From the NCBI GenBank assembly GCA_000317655.1, contig CP003940.1, positions 682,001 through 746,000 of the forward strand: a stretch of DNA of 64,000 nucleotides. The letters are read 5' to 3'. Below, in pieces: positions 9,935 to 20,167 of this stretch (position 1 is the stretch's first letter; every line of letters starts with the position of its first letter). The DNA comes from Cyanobacterium stanieri PCC 7202. GTDB lineage: Bacteria > Cyanobacteriota > Cyanobacteriia > Cyanobacteriales > Cyanobacteriaceae. The translations under genes were made by a program, and so were the position numbers. A model generated the notes under the pieces. That model saw only the letters and a program-made list of their open reading frames with translations. It made no database searches and was not told where the DNA came from.

Positions 9935-12900
9935 ATGTCAATTTTGCGTGGTAGTTTTATTGTCAAAAATCATTTCAAATACTTTTTTATTTGGAGTGAG
10001 GAATGGAAACAATTAGGCACTGAAAAATACGATTTACAAACCAGAGACATTTACAATTATCCCTTTCAAGGTAAAACCTTAGATAATCTTTTCTCTACCC
10101 TAGACAAATACCATCTACTCACCGATGCCATTAAAGATAAGAGCCTTGAAATAAAAAAATCTAGCCATCAAGAATTAGTATTATTTCCTGTTCAAAAAAA
10201 ACCCAGATCAAAAACCGTTGTTCCCCTTCTTTATGAGCAATTTGTGGCGATCGAAAATAAATTGAGTACCGTTATCTTATATCCTTGGAAAGTAGAAGGA
10301 GTAAAACTAAACTTTCTTGAAACCATCAGCTTTTTGCAACAATTACCCCTCAATAACGAAGACTATATCGGCTCAGATTTGAGATTTTGGAGCCATGTAT
10401 ATCGTTGGAGTTTAGATTTAATTTGTCGTCAGAAATTTTTACCGACTATCGACGAACATAATAAGAGTTTTTGGCAACCTTTATTAGATAGCAATATTGA
10501 CCAAGTCAGGCTGACAAAATTTGTGCAAACCATGCCCTCTTTGTGCCGTTGCTATGTAGAATCTGAAGAATCACCCACCATTGATCCTCAAGAATTAATT
10601 TTAGACTTTTTAACCAACATTGTCGATTTACAAATTAGGCAATTATTAGAAGAACCTAATTTATCAAGCACCGATTTAACCGTTGAACCATGGTTAAATT
10701 CTTTGGTACAAACTGATTTAAATTATTGTGACTTGCCATCAACAGATAGTAAAAGATTAAAGATGGCTTTTGATCATTGGACATTACCTATTCAAGATAA
10801 TTTAATTACCTCCGATTTTCAGCTTTCCAAAAAACAATATCGTATTTGTTTTAAATTAAATCCTCCTGCTAGTTCAGAAAATAATTATGATAATTGGAAA
10901 TTAGATTATTATTTACAAGCCATTGATAATCCAGATTTTTTGGTACCTTCCGAGCAAATTTGGCAACATTCCCATCCTGAGTTGGAAATTGACGATCGCA
11001 CCATAGAAAATCCCCAAGAAATCTTATTAAAAGGTTTAGGTTTAGCGGCTAAAATATATCCCCATATTGCCACGAGTTTGGAAGAATCCATGCCCAATAG
11101 TTGCCCATTAAATGCCATCGATGCCTATCAATTCATCCGTGCTTTCGTGTGGCAATTGCAGGATAACGGTTTGGGGGTTATCTTACCCGATGGACTCGCC
11201 GAAGGCGCCGGGGAAAAACGCTTGGGAGTAAAAATAGAAGCCAAGGTAAACCTGAAAAAAGGTGAGCGGTTAAACCTCAATAGCCTATTGAATTACAACC
11301 TCAAAGTTGCCGTAGGGGATAAAGTATTAACCAACAAAGAATTTCAAAACCTCTTGGCACAAAAATCCCCCATCGTGGAAGTGGATGGGCAATGGTTGGC
11401 ATTGCAACCTGCGGATGTGAAAGCCGCCCAAGATATTTTAGACCAAGCCAATAGTAACATTAACCTAACCGTGGAAGATGCCCTGCGGTTGAGTGGAGGA
11501 AGTGGGGAAACCATCGCCAAATTACCCGTGGTATCCTTTGAAAGTAGCGGCGCTCTCTCGGAATTGATTAATAGCGTCAACGACTATCAAAAAATCAAAA
11601 TCTTGCCCACACCCAAGACATTTAAAGGGGATTTACGGGAATATCAAAAGGCAGGTTTTAGTTGGTTATATTTCCTCGAAAAATGGAACTTAGGGGCTTG
11701 TTTGGCGGATGATATGGGTTTGGGTAAAACTATCCAGTTAATTGCCTTTTTGCTACGTCTGAAGCAGGATAAACTCTTGACCAAACCTTGCATTATTATC
11801 TGTCCTACTTCGGTGATGAATAACTGGGCGCGGGAAATCCAAAAATTTGCCCCCACCCTCAAGGCATTAATTCACCATGGAGAACAACGGAAAAAGGGTA
11901 AAACCTTCGCCAAGGAAGCGAGTAAGCATGATGTGATTATCACCAGCTATGCCCTCGTATTTCGTGATTTAGATGCCCTCAAGGGGGTTGATTGGCAGGG
12001 GGTCATTTTGGATGAGGCTCAAAATATTAAAAATCCCCAAGCAAAACAAACTCAAGGGATTCGACAGTTAGATGGTGATTTTCGCATCGCTTTAACGGGT
12101 ACTCCTGTAGAAAATCGTTTGTCGGAATTATGGTCAATTTTAGAGTTTTTGAACCCCGGATATTTGGGTACTCAGCAATTTTTCCAACGGCGTTTTACTT
12201 TGCCCATCGAAAAGTATGGCGATCAAGATTCTTTGAAAACTTTACGCTCTCTAGTTCAGCCGTTTATTTTAAGGCGTTTGAAGACGGATAAAAATATTAT
12301 TCAAGATTTACCCGAAAAGCAGGAGATGAATGTTTATTGTGGTTTATCTCCCGAACAGGCGCATTTATATCAAAGTCTGGTGGATGATTCCCTAGAGAAA
12401 ATTAATGATAGTAAGGGAATCCAGCGTCATGGTTTGGTATTAACTTTGTTGATGAAGTTAAAACAGGTGTGTAACCATCCTGCCCATTTCTTGAAAGAAA
12501 ATCACCTTGATTTTGAACCTCGCTCTGGGAAATTATTACGGTTAGAGGAAATGCTCGAGGAAATTGTGGCTGAAGGCGATCGCACCCTAATCTTTACCCA
12601 ATTTACCGAATGGGGAAATCTACTGCAACCCTACCTCGAGAAAAAATTGGGAGTAGATGTGATGTTTTTATCAGGTAGTACCAAAATTGAAAAACGTCAG
12701 GAAATGGTAGATCGTTTCCAAAATGACCCCCAAGGGCCCCCTATCTTTATTCTATCCCTCAAGGCAGGGGGAACAGGATTAAACCTCACCAAAGCTAACC
12801 ACGTTTTCCACTTCGATAGATGGTGGAATCCTGCGGTAGAAAATCAAGCCACTGATAGGGCATTTCGTATCGGACAAACCCAAAATGTACAGGTACATAA

Positions 12901-13063
12901 ATTTATCTGTAGCGGTACATTGGAGGAGAAAATTAACGATATTCTCGAGAGTAAAAAACAACTGGCAGAACAAACCATTAACAGCGGTGAAGATTGGTTA
13001 ACGGATTTGGATAGTGATCAACTCAGAAACTTACTGGTATTAGATCGTAACGCCGTTTTATAG
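9935..13063 (+). CDS. SNF2-family DNA-dependent ATPase/helicase
   Basis: A 1042-residue bacterial SNF2/Rad54-like ATPase. The N-terminal ~550 residues are the variable bacterial extension. The ATPase core then shows motif I DDMGLGKTIQ, motif Ia IICPTSVMNNW, motif II DEAQNIKNP, motif III ALTGTPVENRLSELW, and in the second RecA lobe LKAGGTGLNLT and the arginine-finger motif DRAFRIGQTQNVQVHKF. Such proteins translocate on double-stranded DNA and remodel nucleoprotein complexes; the specific role in cyanobacteria is unknown. It is convergent with the endolysin-like gene, with a short palindrome in the gap. Confidence 0.9.
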   Translation: MSILRGSFIVKNHFKYFFIWSEEWKQLGTEKYDLQTRDIYNYPFQGKTLDNLFSTLDKYHLLTDAIKDKSLEIKKSSHQELVLFPVQKKPRSKTVVPLLYEQFVAIENKLSTVILYPWKVEGVKLNFLETISFLQQLPLNNEDYIGSDLRFWSHVYRWSLDLICRQKFLPTIDEHNKSFWQPLLDSNIDQVRLTKFVQTMPSLCRCYVESEESPTIDPQELILDFLTNIVDLQIRQLLEEPNLSSTDLTVEPWLNSLVQTDLNYCDLPSTDSKRLKMAFDHWTLPIQDNLITSDFQLSKKQYRICFKLNPPASSENNYDNWKLDYYLQAIDNPDFLVPSEQIWQHSHPELEIDDRTIENPQEILLKGLGLAAKIYPHIATSLEESMPNSCPLNAIDAYQFIRAFVWQLQDNGLGVILPDGLAEGAGEKRLGVKIEAKVNLKKGERLNLNSLLNYNLKVAVGDKVLTNKEFQNLLAQKSPIVEVDGQWLALQPADVKAAQDILDQANSNINLTVEDALRLSGGSGETIAKLPVVSFESSGALSELINSVNDYQKIKILPTPKTFKGDLREYQKAGFSWLYFLEKWNLGACLADDMGLGKTIQLIAFLLRLKQDKLLTKPCIIICPTSVMNNWAREIQKFAPTLKALIHHGEQRKKGKTFAKEASKHDVIITSYALVFRDLDALKGVDWQGVILDEAQNIKNPQAKQTQGIRQLDGDFRIALTGTPVENRLSELWSILEFLNPGYLGTQQFFQRRFTLPIEKYGDQDSLKTLRSLVQPFILRRLKTDKNIIQDLPEKQEMNVYCGLSPEQAHLYQSLVDDSLEKINDSKGIQRHGLVLTLLMKLKQVCNHPAHFLKENHLDFEPRSGKLLRLEEMLEEIVAEGDRTLIFTQFTEWGNLLQPYLEKKLGVDVMFLSGSTKIEKRQEMVDRFQNDPQGPPIFILSLKAGGTGLNLTKANHVFHFDRWWNPAVENQATDRAFRIGQTQNVQVHKFICSGTLEEKINDILESKKQLAEQTINSGEDWLTDLDSDQLRNLLVLDRNAVL

Positions 13064-13068
13064 TTGAT

Positions 13069-13085
13069 GGTGGGCATTGCCCACC
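13069..13085. repeat. 17-bp palindrome between convergent genes
   Basis: Inverted repeat GGTGGGC-ATT-GCCCACC directly after the SNF2 gene stop. It matches the palindrome at 2835-2851 except that the three-base loop is complemented. It could act as a terminator hairpin, but no U-tract follows. Confidence 0.6.
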
Positions 13086-13094
13086 CTACTGAGG

Positions 13095-13850
13095 TTAATC
13101 AATAAAGTAAGATGATCCTGCATTCATCAATTCTTCCTCTAACATTTTTTTATAAATGTTGGGCAAACTGCGGGTAATGGAATTAGTTTCGATACCATAA
13201 CCCAAACTTGTCCAGGTAGGGGAAAGCAACTCTAATACTGTGTCCACTTGCCCTTGTTCGAGTAATTTGGTTATATCTCTTCCTCCCCATGCGTTGGTAT
13301 CCCGTAGCCAACTGTATAATACTTTGTCTTGATAGATCGGCTCAAAACTATAATTTATGCGTAAAAAGCCCGAGGGTTCGGGATGATAAAGGGCTGCTTT
13401 TTCTGCCCAAGTGGTGTTTAAAAATTGGTATCTTCCCGCAGCGGTGGAACATCTACCTCGGTTTGGCCCGTTGGCAATGGTGACACATTGGTTCGGGTGT
13501 TGTCGTAAATTCTCGATATGACGACCTCCATAAAGGATATGATAAGGGCGATCGGAATTTGCCTCGGAGGCACTAATAGTACGCATCAAAGCCCTAATAT
13601 AAGGGTTTCCCCCATCCATCTCAAGGGGTTTAACATCATAGTTTTGGGTTATGTTTGATATAATCTGCTGTCCTGCCCTTCTTAATTGAGGTTCTCTTTC
13701 TCTAATTAATACTCTTCCTATTCCCAATAAAATAAGTATTAAAATAAATGTTTTTAGGATATTACTGCTAATCATAAATATTTTATTCGGTCGGGAATCT
13801 GTCAGGTTAGTCATAGGATAATTAATTTTCACTCCACCCTTTTTTAACAT
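13095..13850 (-). CDS. Membrane-anchored lambda endolysin-like muramidase (GH104-type)
   Basis: A 251-residue protein with one N-terminal membrane segment at about 29-46 (ILKTFILILILLGIGRVLI) followed by a periplasmic domain. The domain resembles phage lambda R transglycosylase: IRALMRTISASEANSDRPYHILYGG contains the catalytic-type glutamate, and CSTAAGRYQFLNTTW matches the STGAGRYQ motif of that family. It probably cleaves peptidoglycan. No holin, spanin or other phage gene is nearby, and the membrane anchor suggests a cellular wall-remodelling role; that is inference. The true start may be an internal ATG such as MTNLTD or MISSN. Confidence 0.75.
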   Translation of the reverse strand: MLKKGGVKINYPMTNLTDSRPNKIFMISSNILKTFILILILLGIGRVLIREREPQLRRAGQQIISNITQNYDVKPLEMDGGNPYIRALMRTISASEANSDRPYHILYGGRHIENLRQHPNQCVTIANGPNRGRCSTAAGRYQFLNTTWAEKAALYHPEPSGFLRINYSFEPIYQDKVLYSWLRDTNAWGGRDITKLLEQGQVDTVLELLSPTWTSLGYGIETNSITRSLPNIYKKMLEEELMNAGSSYFID

Positions 13851-13935
13851 AAATTCATAAACAAATGTGAAGAGGGTATGAAAATATACAAATAGTATGA
13901 CAGAAAAATGCGTTCATGAATTAACTTATAGTTTA

Positions 13936-13997
13936 GCTTCTCAACGAGAAGCCCCACACTTTGTTTTCGACAAGAGAATAGGCAAACAAGTGTGGGA
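13936..13997 (+). repeat. Left-end hairpins of the tnpB element
   Basis: Two adjacent foldbacks lie upstream of tnpB: a perfect 7-bp stem GCTTCTC-AAC-GAGAAGC (13936-13952) and a larger hairpin whose arms are CCCACACTT (13953-13961) and AAGTGTGGG (13988-13996). Subterminal hairpins mark the ends of IS200/IS605-type elements, which lack terminal inverted repeats. The exact boundary cannot be set from one copy. Confidence 0.5.
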
Positions 13998-14081
13998 TGA
14001 ATCGTTGCCAAGGTATATTGCACAAACCAAGAAAGTTATGTTAACCTGTATCTAGGTTAAAAACATCCGTGCCTAGATATA

Positions 14082-15317
14082 GTGATCAATTTAAATTTTG
14101 AGTACCGCATATATCCAGAGCCACTACAGGAGCAAACCCTCCTGGACTGGCTTTTTGTGTGCAAAAAAGTTTACAATTACTGTTTGGCGGAAAGAAAAGA
14201 CTGGATCAAGTCAAGGAAGTCTTGGGTAGATAGATGCTCTCTTAATAGAGAATATATTATTCCTGCGGATGCCAAATATCCTGACTACTACCACCAAAAG
14301 CGACAATTAACCGAAGCAAAAAAGACTAACCCAGAATTAAAAGCGGTTCAGTCTCAGGTACTTCAAGAAGTAGTGGGAAAAGTAGATAAGGCTTTTCGAG
14401 CCTTTCATCAAAGGGGGGTAGGATACCCTAGGTTTCGGAAGAAAATACGCTCGATGGTATTCCCCCAGTTTAAAACTTGCCCCATAGTTGATGACAAGAT
14501 TAAACTCCCCAAGATTGGCTCTGTAAAGATAATCTTGCATCGACCTATCCCTCAAGGATTTGTGGTCAAACAAGTTGTGGTGGTTCAAAAAGCATCAGGT
14601 TGGTATGCTATTTGTACAATCCAATCTGAGGGGAATATACCCAACCCCATAGCTGATTTGAGTTATTCTAGTCTAGGTATAGATTTGGGTTTTAAAAAAA
14701 TTATACATACCAGTAAAAATGAATCTATAGATAGACCGAGGTTTTTACTAGACTTACAAGGGCAGCTTAAATCGCTCCAACGGAAGTTAAAAAACAAGGA
14801 AAAGGGTTCAGCAAACTGGTTAAAAGTATCTCGAAAAATAGCCTTGCTCCATGAAAAAATTCACCGCAAAAGGAAGCAATATCATTATGAATTGAGTCAT
14901 CATCTATGTAACCAAGCAAAAATGATATTTATAGAGGATATTTCCCCCAAAGCATGGGGGAAGGGGTTATTGCGTAAGCATTCCCTAGATTTTGCTTTTG
15001 GTGCTTTCATGGAGATACTAGCCCATGTGGCAAAAAAAAGAGACGTATATCTCCTTAAGGTTAATAAGGATTATACGTCCCAAACTTGTCCGAATTGCGG
15101 TACTCTGACAGGTAAAAAACCATTGAACGAAAGAATCCATCATTGCTCTGAATGTGGCTTTACTTGCGACCGTGACTATGCAAGTAGCCTAGTAATAGAG
15201 CAGAGAGGATTAATAGCCGTTGGGCAAACGGTGTTGCAGTCTGTGGAGGATAATGGTATCGGGGGAGCAGAGCAATCTACTCCTAGATCCACCCGAAGAA
15301 GCAGAAAATCCAAGTAG
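14082..15317 (+). CDS. tnpB: TnpB, RNA-guided nuclease of an IS200/IS605- or IS607-type element
   Basis: A 411-residue TnpB starting at GTG. The N-terminal helix-turn-helix region (MINLNFEYRIYPEPLQEQ) leads to a RuvC nuclease whose three acidic residues are all visible: Asp in GIDLGFKK, Glu in IFIEDISPKAW and Asp in CDRDYASSLVIEQRG. A four-cysteine zinc finger (CPNCG ... CSECG) sits in the expected place between the last two. TnpB is an RNA-guided DNA nuclease ancestral to Cas12 that helps retain the element. No TnpA transposase gene is adjacent, so the element is probably non-autonomous. The protein appears intact. Confidence 0.93.
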   Translation: MINLNFEYRIYPEPLQEQTLLDWLFVCKKVYNYCLAERKDWIKSRKSWVDRCSLNREYIIPADAKYPDYYHQKRQLTEAKKTNPELKAVQSQVLQEVVGKVDKAFRAFHQRGVGYPRFRKKIRSMVFPQFKTCPIVDDKIKLPKIGSVKIILHRPIPQGFVVKQVVVVQKASGWYAICTIQSEGNIPNPIADLSYSSLGIDLGFKKIIHTSKNESIDRPRFLLDLQGQLKSLQRKLKNKEKGSANWLKVSRKIALLHEKIHRKRKQYHYELSHHLCNQAKMIFIEDISPKAWGKGLLRKHSLDFAFGAFMEILAHVAKKRDVYLLKVNKDYTSQTCPNCGTLTGKKPLNERIHHCSECGFTCDRDYASSLVIEQRGLIAVGQTVLQSVEDNGIGGAEQSTPRSTRRSRKSK

Positions 15318-15325
15318 TGATATTT

Positions 15326-15372
15326 GGAAGCCCGCGCCTGTACCTTCAGGTCAGCGTGGGAGAAGTCACCCA
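15326..15372 (+). ncRNA. Candidate omega-RNA 3' end / right end of the tnpB element
   Basis: Just after the tnpB stop lies the hairpin CCCGCGC-CTG-TACCTT-CAG-GTCA-GCGTGGG (15331-15360), followed by AGAAGTCACCC. Guide (omega) RNAs of TnpB are made from the 3' end of tnpB and the right end of the element, and GAAGCCC...GTGGGAG structures are typical of cyanobacterial copies. The RNA and the element boundary are inferred from position and structure; the guide would be whatever sequence follows the right end. Confidence 0.45.
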
Positions 15373-15416
15373 TAGCATATATTTAAAGGATGGAAGATTA
15401 TGGGAAAAATCGATTT

Positions 15417-16736
15417 TTATGGAATTTTTGATGGGGGATGGAAAATAGAACTATTAATTAAGCCATAGCTTAAAGTAGTTACTCTCATCATCATAAAAAT
15501 ACTTAGGGCTAACCATAATAAATGATTATTTTGAAAATACCACCCCATTATAGCAGGGGGGAAAAAACCCCCAATACTGGCAATTAAACTGGAGTTTCTT
15601 AATAAATTTCCTTGGGTTAAACCGATAAAATAACCATCTAACATATAAGCAATACTACCGATGCCTACCACGGGAATTAACCAATAAACATAATTTTTGA
15701 TATTGATGATAATCTCTTCATGGTTAGTTAAAAAGCTAAATATAAAGTTGGAAAACAAGACTAAAACAATGGCAAAAAAGATCCCTAAAAATAAGCTCAT
15801 TATGCCAGATATTTTTAATAATTTAATCAATTGTTGATAATTTTTTGAGCCATAACTAATTCCTGCTAAACTCTCGGTGGCAAAGGCAATACCATCGATA
15901 AAATAAGCGGAAAAACTTACCCCTTGTAATAATAAGCTGTTGGTTGCTAAAGTTATGGTTCCTAAATGAGAACTAAAGTTGGTAAAAAGTGCAAAAGTTG
16001 ATATTAATGCGAAAGTTCTAATTAAAATATCTCTATTTAAAATAAATAATTTGACAATTATTTCGGGATGCCATACATCTTTGATCTGATTTATTATGGA
16101 GGATGGGTTAATTATTTTGATAACTAAAATAATGCCAATCAAAGAGGTTAAATATTGACTGATGGCGGTGGCACTTCCTGCTCCACTACTTTCCCATCCC
16201 CAACGTACAATAAAAATGTAGTCAAGAATAATATTTGTGGCTTTATTAATAAATGATAATAATAAAACTTGACCCCCTTTTTCTAAACCCAAAAGCCAAC
16301 CAATTAAAACAAAGTTTAATAAAGTGGTGGGGGCTGCCCAGATCAAACTATTATAATATTCTATACCGCTCATTTTCACTGTGTCTGTGGCAGTGAGTAG
16401 ATTAAATCCTAATTTTTGTAAGGGTAATTGAAATATTAAAATAGTTATGCCAATTAATAGGGCAATGACTCCGTTACGTAGTAGAATGGCGGTGATTTCT
16501 TGATCATTATTTTTTCCTTTTGCTTGGGCTGTAATACCTGTTGTTCCCATTCTTAAAAAGCCAAAAGTCCAGTATAAATAATTGAATATCACAGATGCTA
16601 AAGAAACCCCTGCTAAGTGACTAATATCGTTTAAATGACCGAGAAAAGCCATGTCCACTAAACTGGCAAGGGGAATCATTAAGTTGGACAAAATATTAAC
16701 AATAGTCAGGCGAAAAAAGCGATGATAAAATAACAT
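15417..16736 (-). CDS. MATE-family efflux transporter (DinF-like)
   Basis: A 439-residue polytopic membrane protein with about 12 hydrophobic segments. The N-terminus (RLTIVNILSNLMIPLASLVDMAFLGHL) and the GxxRMGTTGITAQAKG stretch resemble the DinF branch of the MATE family, which exports organic compounds in exchange for H+ or Na+. The next gene upstream on the same strand is fni, about 45 bases away, so co-transcription is possible but no functional link is evident. The substrate is unknown. Confidence 0.88.
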   Translation of the reverse strand: MLFYHRFFRLTIVNILSNLMIPLASLVDMAFLGHLNDISHLAGVSLASVIFNYLYWTFGFLRMGTTGITAQAKGKNNDQEITAILLRNGVIALLIGITILIFQLPLQKLGFNLLTATDTVKMSGIEYYNSLIWAAPTTLLNFVLIGWLLGLEKGGQVLLLSFINKATNIILDYIFIVRWGWESSGAGSATAISQYLTSLIGIILVIKIINPSSIINQIKDVWHPEIIVKLFILNRDILIRTFALISTFALFTNFSSHLGTITLATNSLLLQGVSFSAYFIDGIAFATESLAGISYGSKNYQQLIKLLKISGIMSLFLGIFFAIVLVLFSNFIFSFLTNHEEIIINIKNYVYWLIPVVGIGSIAYMLDGYFIGLTQGNLLRNSSLIASIGGFFPPAIMGWYFQNNHLLWLALSIFMMMRVTTLSYGLINSSIFHPPSKIP

Positions 16737-16780
16737 CTGGGGGAAAAAATTATTATTTGACGATATAAGGGCGATCGCCC

Positions 16781-17827
16781 TTATACTGATAAAGAGGTTT
16801 TAAGACAATGACTATGTTGTAGCAGAGATAAATTCTTATTTCCCGTACAAAACAGCACTGTTTTTATCTCTGTGTTAACTAGATTAACTAAGAAATCAAG
16901 GGCTTGGGGGGATTCCATGGCGGCTTTTAAGAAAGGATAAGCAAAACCCACCAAATCAGCACCAAGAGCTATTAATTTGGCAACTTCCAAGCCGTTACGA
17001 ACACCTCCCGAAGCAATGAGGGGAATATCTGGATATTTATGACCTATGTTTGCCACACAATCGGCGGTGGGAATGCCCCAATTAGCAAAGGTTTTGCCCA
17101 GTTGTCTTTGTAAAGGGTTATCAGCCCTCTCACTTTCGACCATCGCCCAAGATGTGCCTCCTGCCCCCGCTACGTCGATGGATTGTACCCCCACTTCCAT
17201 CAATTTTTCTGCCATCTCAACCGAGATACCGTTACCCACTTCTTTGGCAATGACAGGTACAGGCAGATTTTCACACAGTTGACCAATTTTGTTTAATAAG
17301 TCTTTGAAGTTGGTATCTCCTTGGGGTTGGATACATTCTTGGAGGGGGTTTAGATGTAAAATGAGGGCATCGGCTTCAAGAATTTTGACCAATTCTAAAC
17401 ATTCTTTATAACCATAGCCGTAGTTGAGTTGTACGGCTCCTATGTTGGCAAGTAAAAGTATATCGGGCGCGTGCGATCGCACTTTAAATGTGGAAGCGAC
17501 TTCAGGCTTTTCGATGATAACACGACCAGAACCAATACCCATTGCCAAGTTATGTTTTTGGGCAATTTGGGCTAACTGTTGGTTGATTAATTGGGCGTTG
17601 GTGGTGCCTCCTGTCATGGAGGAGATGAGGAGGGGAGAATCAACTTTTTTCCCTAAAAATTGACTACTAATATCAATTTCTTGATAGTCTAATTCGGGTA
17701 AACAAACATGATGAAAACGATATTTTTCTAAACCGTTGGTAATTTGATCACATTGTACTTTTTCATCCAAACAAATGCGAATATGATCGTCTTTTCTTGT
17801 TTGCGTTGTTGTTTGATTTTCTCCCAT
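16781..17827 (-). CDS. fni: Isopentenyl-diphosphate delta-isomerase, type 2 (FMN)
   Basis: A 348-residue type II IPP isomerase, which interconverts isopentenyl and dimethylallyl diphosphate for carotenoid, chlorophyll and quinone synthesis. It is an FMN- and NADPH-requiring TIM barrel. Diagnostic stretches are [18 protein letters not shown] near the N-terminus, the [11 protein letters not shown] segment, and the flavin/phosphate loops [11 protein letters not shown] and [21 protein letters not shown]. Length matches the family. It starts 10 bases downstream of the surE stop on the same strand, suggesting a surE-fni transcript. Confidence 0.95.
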   Translation of the reverse strand: MGENQTTTQTRKDDHIRICLDEKVQCDQITNGLEKYRFHHVCLPELDYQEIDISSQFLGKKVDSPLLISSMTGGTTNAQLINQQLAQIAQKHNLAMGIGSGRVIIEKPEVASTFKVRSHAPDILLLANIGAVQLNYGYGYKECLELVKILEADALILHLNPLQECIQPQGDTNFKDLLNKIGQLCENLPVPVIAKEVGNGISVEMAEKLMEVGVQSIDVAGAGGTSWAMVESERADNPLQRQLGKTFANWGIPTADCVANIGHKYPDIPLIASGGVRNGLEVAKLIALGADLVGFAYPFLKAAMESPQALDFLVNLVNTEIKTVLFCTGNKNLSLLQHSHCLKTSLSV

Positions 17828-17837
17828 TTTTTAATCG

Positions 17838-18515
17838 CTATATTTTTACTAAACTAACAGCAATTTTACCAGAAAAACAGACATCAATATCACTATCTTT
17901 TGCTCTTTTTCTTTGGCTATAATTACCTTGATAAAAATAAAGGTCTTTTTCTGTTTTAAATGTCAAGGGCAAAGGATCTGTACTGGGTTGACAAAAAACT
18001 ATTTCTGTGTCAGTTTGATAGGGAGATAAATGGGGTAAATTAACATTCCAAAAATGCCCCTTGGGTAAATCTTTTGTTAGTAATAAATCTAATACTTTTT
18101 TTGTTAATTTACTAGCTAAAACCCAGTCAATCTTTTGAGGAGTTTTGATATAATGGGAAAGGGCGATCGCCTTTAAACCAGAAATTGTTGCCTCTCGTAC
18201 TGCGGCTACTGTACCAGATAAATACATATCTACCCCCAAATTTCCCCCTGCATTGATGCCTGATAATAGCCAATCAGCATTAGGGGCAAGGGCTTGGGCT
18301 GCCAAACGAGAACAATCGGCAGGGGTACCATCCACGCTATAGGATTGATTACCCCTATCCTCTACACTAATACCTCGACGGGTAGTTATTTGATGTCCAC
18401 AGCCCGAATATTCCTGATTAGGGGCAATAATATATTTATCACCCTCCACAATATTAGCGAGGGCTTTGATACCGTTGGCTTCAATCCCATCATCATTGGT
18501 TATGACAAACTTCAT
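17838..18515 (-). CDS. surE: 5'-nucleotidase SurE
   Basis: A 225-residue SurE phosphatase that dephosphorylates nucleoside 5'- and 3'-monophosphates and short polyphosphate. The metal-binding N-terminus ITNDDGIEANGIKAL carries the Asp-Asp pair, and the second conserved block is SGINAGGNLGVDMYLSGTVAAVREA. It is somewhat shorter than many homologues (about 250) but complete. It is followed by fni 10 bases downstream. Confidence 0.93.
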   Translation of the reverse strand: MKFVITNDDGIEANGIKALANIVEGDKYIIAPNQEYSGCGHQITTRRGISVEDRGNQSYSVDGTPADCSRLAAQALAPNADWLLSGINAGGNLGVDMYLSGTVAAVREATISGLKAIALSHYIKTPQKIDWVLASKLTKKVLDLLLTKDLPKGHFWNVNLPHLSPYQTDTEIVFCQPSTDPLPLTFKTEKDLYFYQGNYSQRKRAKDSDIDVCFSGKIAVSLVKI

Positions 18516-18566
18516 TTCTAAAAATCATTACGACAGTTAACAACTATTTAGTCATATTTTAAACCT

Positions 18567-18618
18567 GTACGGACGTACCATGGTACGTCCCTACCACTAT
18601 TATCCCAAATTGAGGTTA
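18567..18618. repeat. Palindrome plus 19-bp dispersed repeat downstream of chlB
   Basis: A perfect 20-bp palindrome GGACGTACCATGGTACGTCC (18571-18590), extendable by three base pairs on each side past one mismatch, is followed by TTATCCCAAATTGAGGTTA (18600-18618), one copy of a dispersed 19-bp motif also seen at 26909, 27077 and 37226. The region lies between surE and chlB on the minus strand. Confidence 0.65.
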
Positions 18619-18640
18619 ATCTACCGTAATTATCAATTGC

Positions 18641-20167
18641 TTACGCCCCCACCGATTCCTTGGCGGCATACATCACCTCAAGGGTAATTTGATCACAATT
18701 TCTTTCCCGAGCAAATTTTTCGGTATTACGTTTCACTTTACCACGAACAAAACCGGGGACTTTATTTAACTCTGCTTGGGCTTCTTTTGTCCAGTTTAAG
18801 TCAGAGTCAGCAGAGATACCTTTGGTGATAACTTCTTTAGTATCATGACCACCAAATATTTCCAAAAGATGATCTTCCATACCAAGGGTAAAGGAATTAT
18901 AAACCAAATCAGCTATTTGATTAGTACCTTCATAACCCAAGAAGGGTTTATAACCGATGGGGAAGTTTTGGATGTGGATGGGGGCGGCAATGACACCACA
19001 GGGGATATTTAATCTTTTACCCACATGGCGCTCCATTTGTGTACCGAAAATGGCGGAGGGTTCTAATTTGGCGATCGCATCGGCGATTTCCCCATTATCC
19101 TCACTGATGAGAATATTATCACAAAATGGCTCCACTTCTTTCCTGAACCATGCTTCATCATACTTGCAATAGGTACCAGCCAAAACTACATCGATACCCA
19201 TTTCTCGCACCAAAATTTTGGTCATGGCGGCGGCGTGGGTGTTGTCTCCAAATACCACGGCTTTTTTGCCCGTCAGATTTTGACAGTCGATGGAGCGAGA
19301 AAACCATGCGGCTTCGGATACTTCGATGGTTTGATACTCGATAAATTTCTCATAATCCACCTTGGCGCCTTGTTGGTTAAGTATTTGGGCAATTTTGCGG
19401 ATGCAGTTGGCTGTTTCCACCACTCCCATGGGGGTTATATCCACATAGGGCATTCCATACTCCCTTTGGAGATGTTCGGCGGTAATGGAACCTAATTCAC
19501 GGTAGGGGATGAAGTTAAACCAAGCACGGGGAAGGTTTTGCAAGTCTTCGACACTGGCTTTATCGGGGATAATCATATTGATTTCGATGCCCAAGTCTGC
19601 CATTAATCGTTTTAATTCTCGGCAGTCGTGGTTATTGTGAAAGCCGAGGGTTGAAATACCGATGATGTTAACGGAAGGGGTGGGGGTTTTTTCTCGGTTG
19701 ACGGTACCTTTTTTTTCGGCTTTATCTAGGTAAAATTTGACGATTTGGGCTAAGGTGCGATCGGCAGCTTGTAGTTCATTGTAGCGATAATGGTTTACAT
19801 CAGCTAACATCACATCACCTTGGGAGTTTAGTTGCGCCCTTTGCACAAAATTCTCTAAATCTTCTTGTAAAATGCTGGAGGTACATGTGGGGGTTAAAAC
19901 GATTAAATCGGGTTTTTCTTCCTCGTCTTTGCGGACAATATTATCAATTACCTTTTCTTGGGAACCTCGTGCCAATACGTTGCGATCGACTATACTAGCG
20001 GTAACAGGGGTAAAGTTTCTTTCTCGTTCCAACATGGAGCGCATAACGTTAAAATAATCATCTCCAAGGGGTGCGTGCATGATGGCATGGACGTTTTTAA
20101 AGGAACTGGCAATTCGTAGGGTGCCGATGTGTGCAGGTCCAGCATACATCCAGTAAGCTAGTTTCAT
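18641..20167 (-). CDS. chlB: Light-independent protochlorophyllide reductase subunit B (ChlB)
   Basis: A 508-residue subunit of the dark-operative protochlorophyllide oxidoreductase, which with ChlN forms the nitrogenase-like catalytic component fed by ChlL. I chose the ATG at 20167 ([15 protein letters not shown]), as in cyanobacterial ChlB, over the longer frame opening at 20194, because a GGAGA ribosome site lies 8 bases before it. Conserved cluster-ligand cysteine context [14 protein letters not shown] and the nitrogenase-like [11 protein letters not shown] are visible. chlL and chlN are not in the window. It is divergent from the kinase gene at 20328. Confidence 0.97.
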   Translation of the reverse strand: MKLAYWMYAGPAHIGTLRIASSFKNVHAIMHAPLGDDYFNVMRSMLERERNFTPVTASIVDRNVLARGSQEKVIDNIVRKDEEEKPDLIVLTPTCTSSILQEDLENFVQRAQLNSQGDVMLADVNHYRYNELQAADRTLAQIVKFYLDKAEKKGTVNREKTPTPSVNIIGISTLGFHNNHDCRELKRLMADLGIEINMIIPDKASVEDLQNLPRAWFNFIPYRELGSITAEHLQREYGMPYVDITPMGVVETANCIRKIAQILNQQGAKVDYEKFIEYQTIEVSEAAWFSRSIDCQNLTGKKAVVFGDNTHAAAMTKILVREMGIDVVLAGTYCKYDEAWFRKEVEPFCDNILISEDNGEIADAIAKLEPSAIFGTQMERHVGKRLNIPCGVIAAPIHIQNFPIGYKPFLGYEGTNQIADLVYNSFTLGMEDHLLEIFGGHDTKEVITKGISADSDLNWTKEAQAELNKVPGFVRGKVKRNTEKFARERNCDQITLEVMYAAKESVGA

